The notes below the pieces were generated by a model. It ran no database searches. It was not told where the DNA came from and worked only from the letters and a program-made list of their open reading frames with translations. Source: Methanothrix sp. (GTDB lineage: Archaea > Halobacteriota > Methanosarcinia > Methanotrichales > Methanotrichaceae). From it: a stretch of 5,977 nt of DNA. Where the stretch lies: assembly GCA_011391755.1 (NCBI GenBank), contig JAABPZ010000010.1:1-5977 (forward strand), in the 5' to 3' direction. Position numbers and translations under genes: made by a program. Below, piece by piece: positions 1 through 4,941 of the stretch (position 1 is the first letter of the stretch; each line of letters starts with the position of its first letter).

Positions 1-551
1 TCTTCATCATCTACACTTTAAGGAGCTGCTCTTCGGGAAGATGTGAACCCGTAACCGTAAGAGAAGCCCTGCCCGAGCATGTCTGGGGCACGAACAAGGC
101 ATTAGCCATCATGGGATTTTCCATGATCGGCATCGTCCTGATGAGCGAGCTTTTAGTAGCATCGGTAGAAGCGGTCACGGCTATCCTGGGCCTCACGCCC
201 TTTTTCGTGGGAATAATCATCGTGCCCATCATCGGCAACGTGGCAGAGCACCTGGTAGCCGTTCAGGCTGCCCGGCAGAATAAGATGGACCTGTCCCTCT
301 CGATTGCCCTGGGCTCCAGCCTGCAGATCGCTCTCTTCGTTACGCCGGTGCTGGTCTTTGTCTCACTGCTCCTGGGTAGTCCACTCACGCTGCAGTTCAA
401 TCAGCTGGAGCTGATCGCTCTCACGGCTGCGTCCATGATCTCAGCCCTGGTCTCTTTGGATGGAGAGTCCAACTGGCTGGAAGGGGCCATGCTGCTGGCG
501 GTGTACGGCATCCTGGGCCTGGCGTTCTTTTTCCTGCCTTTAGAGCTCTAA
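1..551 (+). CDS. Ca2+/H+ antiporter, CAX family (CaCA superfamily), 3' part
   Basis: This is the C-terminal part of an inner-membrane cation/proton exchanger that exports Ca2+ in exchange for H+. The reading frame is open from base 3 and the true start lies upstream of the window; the ATG at 111 is internal. The second alpha-repeat of the family is plain: MSELLVASVEAV, a hydrophobic stretch, then VPIIGNVAEHLVAV with the conserved GN..EH ion-binding signature, followed by NKMDLSLSIALGSSLQIALFV. The end carries SNWLEGAMLL and YGILGLAFFFLP, the usual CAX terminus, so the 3' end is complete. Several hydrophobic segments fit the last membrane helices. The stretch encoded by about 18-60 (reads RSCSSGRCEPV) is less convincing than the rest and may hide paired frameshifts. 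The stop lies inside a palindrome shared with the convergent Kef remnant. Family assignment is firm; the transported ion is inferred from the family. Confidence 0.92.
   Translation, partial: FIIYTLRSCSSGRCEPVTVREALPEHVWGTNKALAIMGFSMIGIVLMSELLVASVEAVTAILGLTPFFVGIIIVPIIGNVAEHLVAVQAARQNKMDLSLSIALGSSLQIALFVTPVLVFVSLLLGSPLTLQFNQLELIALTAASMISALVSLDGESNWLEGAMLLAVYGILGLAFFFLPLEL
540..551. repeat. 12-bp perfect palindrome carrying the stops of two convergent genes
   Basis: TTAGAGCTCTAA equals its own reverse complement. Read on +, it gives the last CAX codons L-E-L-stop; read on -, it gives the last codons of the Kef remnant, also L-E-L-stop. The two frames therefore overlap by exactly this element. 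No T-rich terminator is visible on either side. It may mark a deletion or recombination junction. Confidence 0.85.
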
Positions 552-810
552 CAAAATGGCAAAGACTGTAATGGTGGTCAGAGCAACCTGCAGCGATCCG
601 CCTACCAGGACATACTTCTTAATGTTCAGCAAGTCCTTTAATGATACCTCCAGGCCGATGCTGAAGAGCAGAAGGATAACACCAATCTCAGCCAGGACAC
701 TGACCTGATCCACGGCATGGATTAATCCCAAATCCTGTGGACCTGCCAACACTCCCGTAACCAGAAAGCCCACGATGGTGGGTGCCTTGATCTTATGATG
801 GTTTCGACAA

Positions 811-822
811 AAGGATTTATGC
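811..822 (+). promoter_or_regulatory. Weak TATA-like element upstream of the SagB-type gene
   Basis: The sequence AAGGATTTATGC lies about 40 to 50 bases before the ATG at 862 and follows a purine/A-rich stretch (ACAAAAGG) that could serve as a BRE. Transcription starting about 25 bases downstream would leave a short leader containing the ribosome binding site. The match to the archaeal TATA consensus is only partial, so this is a suggestion. Confidence 0.3.
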
Positions 823-850
823 ATCATGATTGCGGACCCCAACATTTGTA

Positions 851-856
851 AGAGGA
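851..856 (+). promoter_or_regulatory. Ribosome binding site that fixes the SagB-type gene start
   Basis: AGAGGA ends five bases before the ATG at 862, a good archaeal Shine-Dalgarno position. It favours 862 over the upstream in-frame ATG at 826, which has no such element and would add a non-family extension (MIADPNICKRIS). Confidence 0.65.
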
Positions 857-861
857 TCTCT

Positions 862-2490
862 ATGTCTGAAGACTTTGATCAGGTTATCGCTTATCATCAA
901 AGGACAAAGCATCAACCTCAAGCCATGGCCCCTGGCCCAAAAGGGCTGGACTGGTCCAATCAGCCCGATCCCTTCCGAAGCTATGAGGCAGTGCCTCAGA
1001 TCAGTCTAAAGCGGCAGGGATTTTCTCTTCCTGCGCAGGAAGGCGGGGTCGGGAGTGGAAAAGATGTAATCATCCGGCCTTATCCTCCGAATATGGAAAG
1101 CCTCTCTCAGCTTTTCTTCGAGAGCCTGGCCTTATCCGGGCAAAAGAGCTTCGCATCCACCAAGTGGTCTTTGCGTGTGAATCCATCCAGCGGCAATTTG
1201 CATCCAACCGAGTGCTATCTGATTGCCGGACCGGCAGCAGGGCTGCATATCTCACCTGGGATGTATCACTATGCCCCCAAGAGCCATGCTCTGGAGCTGC
1301 TCGCCAGGATACAAGAGAAAAGCTGGCATGCTCTGCATCTTCCGGAAGGAACGTTGCTCCTGGTCTTTTCTTCTATCTACTGGCGTGAATCCTGGAAGTA
1401 CGGAGAAAGGGCTTTTCGCTACTGCATGCTCGATGTGGGCCACGCCCTGGCGGCGGTGACTGTGGCCGCGCATTGTTTGGGCTGGCAGGCGGTGCTGGAG
1501 GATGACCCAGGAACCGAGGACCTGACTAAGCTATTGGGCCTGGAAGAGCAAAGAATATTTTCGCAGTACGATTGGGAAGAAGAGCATGCCGATGTGCTGC
1601 TGGCCATATTCACTGATGGCAGTATGCATAAGTTCTCACTGGGTTCATCGCATCTCTCTCAATTGAAATTGCAAAGAGAGCCGGTCCGTGCTAATATCTT
1701 GAGCCCCTGCCATGTACCCTGGGCTTGGATCGATCAGGTTAGTGGGGCTGCCAAAAAGCCGTCTACTAGTGATGTCTACTCTGCTCCATTTTCTTCGCCT
1801 GGAAAAGGCAGAGCTCAGACTGACCTTACTCTCAGTTACGGCCAAATACTGCGTCAGCGGCGCAGTGCTCAGGTCATGGATGGCAGGAGCAATATGCCGC
1901 TGCACAGTTTTTTTGACATTTTACGGGCCGGGATGCCTGGAGTGGCTCCTTTCGGCCTTCTGCCCTGGAAGCCCTGTGTTCATCCCGTCATTTTTGTGCA
2001 CAGAGTGGATGAGCTGGAGAAGGGGCTATACATTTGGCTGCGAGACTCCAGGCAAAAAGAGGAGCTTAGGGCCGCTATGCTTGAGGATTTTGTCTGGGAG
2101 AGCCCATCGCAAACGCCCCAGGATTTGGAGCTTTTTCTGCTGGCCCAGGGCGACAGCCGTCTGACTGCAAGAGAGACATCCTGCCGCCAGGACATAGCCT
2201 CAGAGGGATGCTTTGCCGCTGCCATGTTGACTCAGTTTGAAGAGCCGCTGAAAAAATATGGGCCGTGGTATTACAGCCGGCTTTTCTGGGAGTGCGGCAT
2301 GATCGGCCAGGCATTCTATCTGGCCGGGGAGGCGGCCGGTTTTCAGGGCTGCGGCATTGGCTGCTTTTTCGACGACATTGTGCACCGCATGCTTGGGCTT
2401 TCCGGATGCAAGTATCAGGACATGTACCATTTTACATTGGGAAGGGCTCTGCCTGATTCGAGATTGATCGATCTGCCCGCCTATGATTAA
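862..2490 (+). CDS. Tandem SagB-type nitroreductase/dehydrogenase, 542 residues
   Basis: This is a flavoprotein of the nitroreductase superfamily with two SagB-type domains in one chain. An N-terminal signature (YHQRTKH at 11-17, LDWSNQPDPFRSYE at 29-42) leads into domain 1, which has the FMN-site motif RVNPSSGNLHPTE at 105-117, YHYAPKSHALE at 135-145, and GERAFRYCMLDVGHA at 181-195. Domain 2 begins with the FMN-phosphate type motif RQRRSA at 331-336, then HPVIFVHRVDELEKGLYIWLRD at 374-395, ECGMIGQAFYL near 477-487 and GIGCFFDD at 498-505, and ends with YHFTLGRALPDSRLIDLPAY. In thiazole/oxazole peptide pathways SagB oxidises azolines to azoles using FMN. No cyclodehydratase (SagC/SagD) or precursor peptide gene is visible here, so this is probably one of the stand-alone tandem forms whose substrate is unknown. 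No signal peptide or membrane helix is evident, so it is likely cytoplasmic. The start at 862 was chosen from the ribosome binding site and family-like N-terminus. Family is firm; the reaction is not known. Confidence 0.9.
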   Translation: MSEDFDQVIAYHQRTKHQPQAMAPGPKGLDWSNQPDPFRSYEAVPQISLKRQGFSLPAQEGGVGSGKDVIIRPYPPNMESLSQLFFESLALSGQKSFASTKWSLRVNPSSGNLHPTECYLIAGPAAGLHISPGMYHYAPKSHALELLARIQEKSWHALHLPEGTLLLVFSSIYWRESWKYGERAFRYCMLDVGHALAAVTVAAHCLGWQAVLEDDPGTEDLTKLLGLEEQRIFSQYDWEEEHADVLLAIFTDGSMHKFSLGSSHLSQLKLQREPVRANILSPCHVPWAWIDQVSGAAKKPSTSDVYSAPFSSPGKGRAQTDLTLSYGQILRQRRSAQVMDGRSNMPLHSFFDILRAGMPGVAPFGLLPWKPCVHPVIFVHRVDELEKGLYIWLRDSRQKEELRAAMLEDFVWESPSQTPQDLELFLLAQGDSRLTARETSCRQDIASEGCFAAAMLTQFEEPLKKYGPWYYSRLFWECGMIGQAFYLAGEAAGFQGCGIGCFFDDIVHRMLGLSGCKYQDMYHFTLGRALPDSRLIDLPAYD

Positions 2491-2498
2491 CGCCTGGC

Positions 2499-2508
2499 GG
2501 ATTTATGG
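2499..2508 (+). promoter_or_regulatory. Weak TATA-like element before the secreted-protein gene
   Basis: GGATTTATGG lies about 35 to 40 bases before the TTG at 2541 and resembles the element before the SagB-type gene (both contain GGATTTATG). Only 50 bases separate the two genes and no T-rich terminator follows the SagB-type stop, so read-through from upstream is equally possible. Confidence 0.25.
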
Positions 2509-2540
2509 TTTCTGACGTTCCACCAAAAGAATGAAATGGA

Positions 2541-3203
2541 TTGAAATCAGTGGCAACAGCAATGCGCGCGGAATTAATTCTGTTCCTGGTGCTAAGCCTT
2601 GCGGCGCCAGCCTTTGCAGCATACGAATCAGGACCGGTTGGGCCCTACAATGTCTCTTTTGATATGAATACTACCATGGAGTACCGTGTCATTGTTGAGG
2701 CACCTTCTAGCGGTGTCACCTCTATTGGTGTGAATTTTGTCAGGTACAACCTTACCATAGACAGCGTTGATTACTTTGCCTGGCTGATCTTGACCCGTTA
2801 TGAAGAGCCCATGGTGGCCAATATTTCTGCTAATGAATATATTGTGTACAACGCTCTTTTGGATGCAGGGGGGGATAAGCCCAATCTCTATCAGTATCTG
2901 ATAGACGGCAAGCCTGGAGTGGTGGGCAATTTCAGGTTTGAAAGACAGTTTTTGGGGCAGGGACAATACCAGGAGGGCGATCTGGTCGTCGCGGCCATTT
3001 ACTCCCCTGATGCAAAAGTCTACGAGGATGGCGTCTATCGCGGAAAGACCGACTGCCGCGTCATATCAACCTTCCCCAAGGAGATCATCACGTATCTGCT
3101 TTACACCCTGCATGTCGAGGTGCCCAAAGAGGAAGGCGCGTCTATCGAACCGGATAACCTGTCCCCTCCCATAAACCAGTCATCTTTCACCAACCAGTCA
3201 TGA
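2541..3203 (+). CDS. Secreted protein of unknown function, rich in N-glycosylation sequons
   Basis: I do not recognise a family. The N-terminus is a clear signal peptide: Arg, a hydrophobic core (LILFLVLSLAAP) and an AFA cleavage site at about residue 26, so the mature protein of about 194 residues should be exported. It carries seven N-X-S/T sequons at about residues 37, 43, 70, 94, 206, 212 and 218; the one at 206 is followed by Pro and is doubtful. This fits an archaeal surface or secreted glycoprotein. The body is mixed and beta-like (YRVIVEAP, VISTFPKEIITYLLYTLHVEVPKEE), with one cysteine near residue 172 and no second membrane anchor. The C-terminal tail is Pro/Asn/Ser-rich and ends in a duplicated NQS. 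Start choice is uncertain: TTG at 2541, GTG at 2550 and ATG at 2562 all keep the signal peptide, none has a strong ribosome binding site, and ATG 2562 gives the most standard leader. A run of seven G at 2868-2874 sits inside the frame. Confidence 0.75.
   Translation: MKSVATAMRAELILFLVLSLAAPAFAAYESGPVGPYNVSFDMNTTMEYRVIVEAPSSGVTSIGVNFVRYNLTIDSVDYFAWLILTRYEEPMVANISANEYIVYNALLDAGGDKPNLYQYLIDGKPGVVGNFRFERQFLGQGQYQEGDLVVAAIYSPDAKVYEDGVYRGKTDCRVISTFPKEIITYLLYTLHVEVPKEEGASIEPDNLSPPINQSSFTNQS
3174..3201 (+). repeat. Two 10-bp direct repeats, period 18, at the 3' end of the secreted-protein gene
   Basis: AACCAGTCAT occurs at 3174-3183 and 3192-3201. The 18-base spacing keeps the frame and repeats the Asn-Gln-Ser sequon at the C-terminus, the second copy running into the TGA stop. 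It looks like a small in-frame duplication. Confidence 0.7.
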
Positions 3204-3294
3204 GCTTTGTCGCGGGGTTCATGGGCTATGCAGACCTCTTACCGAGCAAATATGAAGGACTAGGAAAGAAAGGTATGCCGCCGCAAAGTCAGTG

Positions 3295-3331
3295 TTTTTT
3301 TTATTTTTGGGGTCGAAAAATCCCGTCTTTT
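3295..3331 (+). terminator. T-rich archaeal terminator region
   Basis: About 90 bases after the stop of the secreted-protein gene there is a run of eight T, an A, and five more T (3295-3308). A small stem follows (3309-3313 with 3320-3324, one G-T pair, loop CGAAAA) and then a second five-T run at 3327-3331. U-rich tracts terminate archaeal transcription without needing a hairpin, so the T runs are the main evidence. Confidence 0.55.
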
Positions 3332-3409
3332 TAATGAGTTCTTTCCATCCGTGCCCTGCAAAGGACGTTTTCAGTATCCACTGCTGCATAGAGGGTTCAT
3401 ATAGACATT

Positions 3410-3435
3410 AGGTGATATCTACATAAAAATCACCT
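3410..3435 (+). promoter_or_regulatory. Inverted repeat bracketing a TATA-like stretch (candidate operator)
   Basis: AGGTGAT at 3410-3416 and ATCACCT at 3429-3435 are perfect 7-bp inverted arms separated by 12 bases. The spacer ATCTACATAAAA, together with the start of the right arm, contains a TATA-like ACATAAAAAT. Transcription from it would begin near 3450 and leave a leader of roughly 25 bases with the GGAGG site. A protein bound to the arms would cover the TATA box. A second reading is an RNA hairpin followed by TTTT (3435-3438). Other AT-rich candidates (CATATAG near 3399, TTTTAATATTAA near 3435) cannot be excluded. Confidence 0.45.
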
Positions 3436-3466
3436 TTTAATATTAAGCAAATGAACAATGGTATTT

Positions 3467-3471
3467 GGAGG
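3467..3471 (+). promoter_or_regulatory. Strong ribosome binding site GGAGG, placed for an ATT codon at 3479
   Basis: GGAGG is the best Shine-Dalgarno match seen in the window. It ends seven bases before an in-frame ATT at 3479 but 25 bases before the first ATG at 3497, which is too far for normal initiation. It is the main evidence that the next gene may start at a non-standard codon. Confidence 0.65.
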
Positions 3472-3496
3472 AATCTAAATTAACTCAATAAAACTG

Positions 3497-3901
3497 ATGT
3501 TGTCAATCCTGGCGCTGGGAATGCTAGTTGCATTAGGCGCCGCCATTGATGAAACTGGTTACGAATCTGCACCTTATGGTGGCGATCATCACGGTGGCGA
3601 TCATCACGGGGATCACGATTTCGGCGGCCATCCATATTATGACTGGTTGAATCCAGGTGGGTATTCGTACTATTCATCGTATTACTGGTATCCATCATAT
3701 ACGTATACCTATCCAACATATACCTACCCGACCTACTATTACACAGCGCCAGCGCCTGTGGTCTATCCCACTTATAACTACTACTATGATCCGGTAGTCT
3801 ATGACCCCTGGTATGCAACTAATGTCTATGGCTGGGGCGGAGCGACATACTACTACACCAATAGCTGGTCTTGGTCCCGTCATGGTGGATTCTTTTTCTA
3901 A
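3497..3901 (+). CDS. Small secreted Tyr-rich protein with His/Asp-rich N-terminus
   Basis: I do not recognise a family. From the ATG the product has 134 residues. A hydrophobic leader (LSILALGMLVALGAA) is probably cleaved after about residue 16. Residues 28-41 read GGDHHGGDHHGDHD, a likely metal-binding stretch. From about 47 the chain is low-complexity and aromatic: 29 of 134 residues are Tyr and 6 are Trp, with TYTYP repeated at 69-78, many YY and YYY runs, Pro and Gly spacers, and a C-terminal GGFFF. There is no cysteine and no second membrane helix. The likely place is outside the membrane, on the cell surface or in an envelope layer; this is inference from composition. The annotated ATG is conservative: a start at ATT 3479 would add six residues (NSIKLM with an initiator Met replacing the Ile), place GGAGG seven bases upstream, and give the leader the basic residue it otherwise lacks. 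The reading frame is closed just upstream by TAA at 3476. Terminator T-runs follow at 4057. Confidence 0.78.
   Translation: MLSILALGMLVALGAAIDETGYESAPYGGDHHGGDHHGDHDFGGHPYYDWLNPGGYSYYSSYYWYPSYTYTYPTYTYPTYYYTAPAPVVYPTYNYYYDPVVYDPWYATNVYGWGGATYYYTNSWSWSRHGGFFF
3578..3607 (+). repeat. Two 15-bp tandem repeats coding for GGDHH
   Basis: GGTGGCGATCATCAC is present twice, identical and adjacent (3578-3592, 3593-3607), followed by a shorter imperfect copy coding for GDHD. It encodes the His/Asp cluster of the Tyr-rich protein. Perfect identity at the DNA level points to recent duplication or slippage. Confidence 0.85.
3701..3730 (+). repeat. Two degenerate 15-bp repeats coding for TYTYP
   Basis: Residues 69-73 and 74-78 of the Tyr-rich protein are both TYTYP, followed by TYYYT. 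The DNA copies differ mainly at third codon positions (for example CCA/CCG and TAT/TAC), so the amino acid pattern is better kept than the bases, consistent with selection on the protein. Confidence 0.75.
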
Positions 3902-4056
3902 AGATCCAGCCAAATGAGTAATGCAGCATCAGCTTCAGGAAAGGCGATTTCGAAGACGTCTGCCGGAAAGGGGGTTCTGGTGGCAACGTCTCCTTTTAGA
4001 TATGAATGAAATTGTGATTCAGACGCGCAAAAATCTCGATGCTGGAGAATAGGCTA

Positions 4057-4079
4057 TTTTTTTTATTTATCAAAAAAAA
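4057..4079. terminator. T8/A8 inverted repeat, bidirectional terminator between convergent genes
   Basis: Eight T (4057-4064), a 7-base spacer (ATTTATC) and eight A (4072-4079) form a perfect inverted repeat. On + it gives a U-tract after the Tyr-rich gene; on - it gives a U-tract (with the TTTC just before it) starting about 13 bases after the FKBP stop. This suits archaeal U-tract termination on both strands. The rest of the gap (3902-4056) shows no recognisable element. Confidence 0.65.
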
Positions 4080-4097
4080 GAAAGATCCACTGTCCTA

Positions 4098-4853
4098 TCA
4101 GGCCGGTGTTGTCTCCTCAGACTTCAACTCTTCGGGTTTTGTTACTTCTGCGACAGGCTCCTTTGCCGGTGGCGAGATGAGCTCGGCAGTGACACGTTCG
4201 CCGGTGTGCTTCTCGACATAGTCCACCTCTTTCAGTCCCAGGTGCTGGATGATCATATCAGCTAGGCCGCGCCTGATCATGAGCCATTCCTTGTAGTAGG
4301 AGAGCTCCCAAAGAACGGTAATTATAGCCACATCATCTTTTATTTCCGCTTCCAGATCCATGCGGGCAAAGGTCTTGATGATTGCTTTGAGCTTCTCTTG
4401 TCGATCCTCAATGAATTCATTGATCTTGTACTCATAGACGATGGTCCTGTCGGCCAGAGGATGGTTGAAGTCAACGCTCACCTTTCGCCCGAATACTCTG
4501 GTGACGGTTCCAACCTTGTTCTCTATGCCGACGCGCATGCCGGGAACGGGCTTTTTCTCCTTAAACCGGTTTATGGGAACGATCTCAGTTTTCTTGGGGT
4601 CCCGCAGTCCGAAGGCGCCCTCGGGTGGTATCTCCACCTTGCCAGAGTAGCCGATCTCTTTTCCGATGAGATCTTCTTCGAAGCCCTTCACGAGCTGTCC
4701 TGCGCCAATTACTATGAGGTGCGGCCCATACTGGCCTTCTTCGTCATAGATTCCCTTTTCCGTCGCCACGTCCTTATCGGTGGCAGCAATTACCTGCCCT
4801 TCAACGCTCTCTGTGTAATCAATTCTGATGAAATCGCCATTTTTCACAGTCAT
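4098..4853 (-). CDS. Long archaeal FKBP-type peptidyl-prolyl cis-trans isomerase (SlyD-like)
   Basis: A 251-residue cytoplasmic folding helper that catalyses cis-trans isomerisation of Xaa-Pro bonds. The FKBP core begins at residue 5 (NGDFIRIDYTESVEG) and continues with GPHLIVIGAGQLVKGFEEDLIGKEIG (43-68) and IPPEGAFGLRDPKKTEIVP (75-93). The insert-in-flap (IF) chaperone domain follows, in roughly 94-130, then VDFNHPLADRTIVYEYKI (127-144), which closes the FKBP fold. Residues 150-226 form the extra C-terminal domain of the long archaeal forms (MjFKBP26-like), and 228-251 is a Pro/Glu/Thr-rich acidic tail. Length and order fit that family. The ATG at 4853 has GGAG (4863-4860) six bases upstream. 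The gene has its own BRE/TATA promoter just after the pyrI stop and a T-rich terminator shared with the convergent Tyr-rich gene. Identification is firm. Client proteins are unknown. Confidence 0.94.
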   Translation of the reverse strand: MTVKNGDFIRIDYTESVEGQVIAATDKDVATEKGIYDEEGQYGPHLIVIGAGQLVKGFEEDLIGKEIGYSGKVEIPPEGAFGLRDPKKTEIVPINRFKEKKPVPGMRVGIENKVGTVTRVFGRKVSVDFNHPLADRTIVYEYKINEFIEDRQEKLKAIIKTFARMDLEAEIKDDVAIITVLWELSYYKEWLMIRRGLADMIIQHLGLKEVDYVEKHTGERVTAELISPPAKEPVAEVTKPEELKSEETTPA

Positions 4854-4896
4854 CTTTTACTCCATCCAAACCTTTCGGTGAATCTTCATCTAATCC

Positions 4897-4914
4897 GGGG
4901 CAAGACAATGCCCC
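4897..4914 (-). promoter_or_regulatory. GC-rich palindrome at the expected FKBP transcription start
   Basis: GGGGCA and TGCCCC are perfect 6-bp arms around a 6-base spacer. The element lies 7 to 24 bases downstream of the TATA box, so it covers the place where transcription should begin. It could be an operator or, if transcribed, a 5' end hairpin in the FKBP leader. Confidence 0.4.
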
Positions 4915-4920
4915 AAACCT

Positions 4921-4935
4921 GATTTATACTTTCGC
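4921..4935 (-). promoter_or_regulatory. Archaeal BRE/TATA promoter of the FKBP gene
   Basis: On the minus strand the sequence reads GCGAAAGTATAAATC: a purine/A-rich BRE (CGAAAG) directly followed by TATAAATC. It lies about 70 bases upstream of the ATG at 4853, predicting a start near 4900 and a leader of about 45 bases. It begins six bases after the pyrI stop codon, so the FKBP gene can be expressed separately from pyrBI. Confidence 0.65.
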
Positions 4936-4941
4936 ATTCCT

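Larger units (their letters stand above)
540..845 (-). pseudogene. Truncated N-terminal remnant of a Kef/CPA2-type cation:H+ antiporter
   Basis: The frame encodes about 101 residues that match only the start of the Na+/H+ exchanger domain of CPA2 antiporters (KefB/KefC/NhaS type, which move K+ or Na+ against H+ across the membrane). Visible family motifs are KIKAPTIVGFLVTGVLAGP, GLI..VDQVSVLAEIGVILLLFSIGLE and LKDLLNIKKYVLVGGSLQ. Full proteins have roughly 380 to 650 residues and 12 or so helices; here the frame stops after about four. No RCK/TrkA domain follows. The stop is in the palindrome at 540-551 that also ends the CAX gene. At the other end the family-like frame (DIEILLQM) runs back past the ATG at 845 to about 869 with no good start codon, under the first codons of the SagB gene. 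The first helix also looks damaged (MMHKSFCRNHHK is too polar). I read it as a gene remnant. A small expressed membrane protein is a less likely alternative. Confidence 0.72.

Noticed and set aside
826..861. Earlier start (ATG 826) for the SagB-type gene
   Set aside because: The extra 12 residues are not family-like and there is no ribosome binding site, whereas AGAGGA is ideally placed for ATG 862.
2491..2499. CGCC-T-GGCG dyad after the SagB-type stop
   Set aside because: A one-base loop cannot form a hairpin, and nothing T-rich follows, so it is not a terminator; as a protein site it is too short to support.
3271..3302. GCCGCAAAGTC followed by T8, reminiscent of the CGCAAAG part of GEMM (cyclic-di-GMP) riboswitches
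   Set aside because: The second conserved GCAAAC-containing strand and the expected pairing stems are not visible, and the T-run alone is explained by termination of the upstream gene.
3914..4009. 31-codon frame on + after the Tyr-rich gene (MSNAASASGK...)
   Set aside because: No ribosome binding site, short, and low-complexity Ala/Ser/Lys; nothing supports translation beyond the open frame.
4398..4922. 174-residue open frame on + over the FKBP gene
   Set aside because: It is the antisense shadow of a clear FKBP coding sequence and runs through its promoter region.
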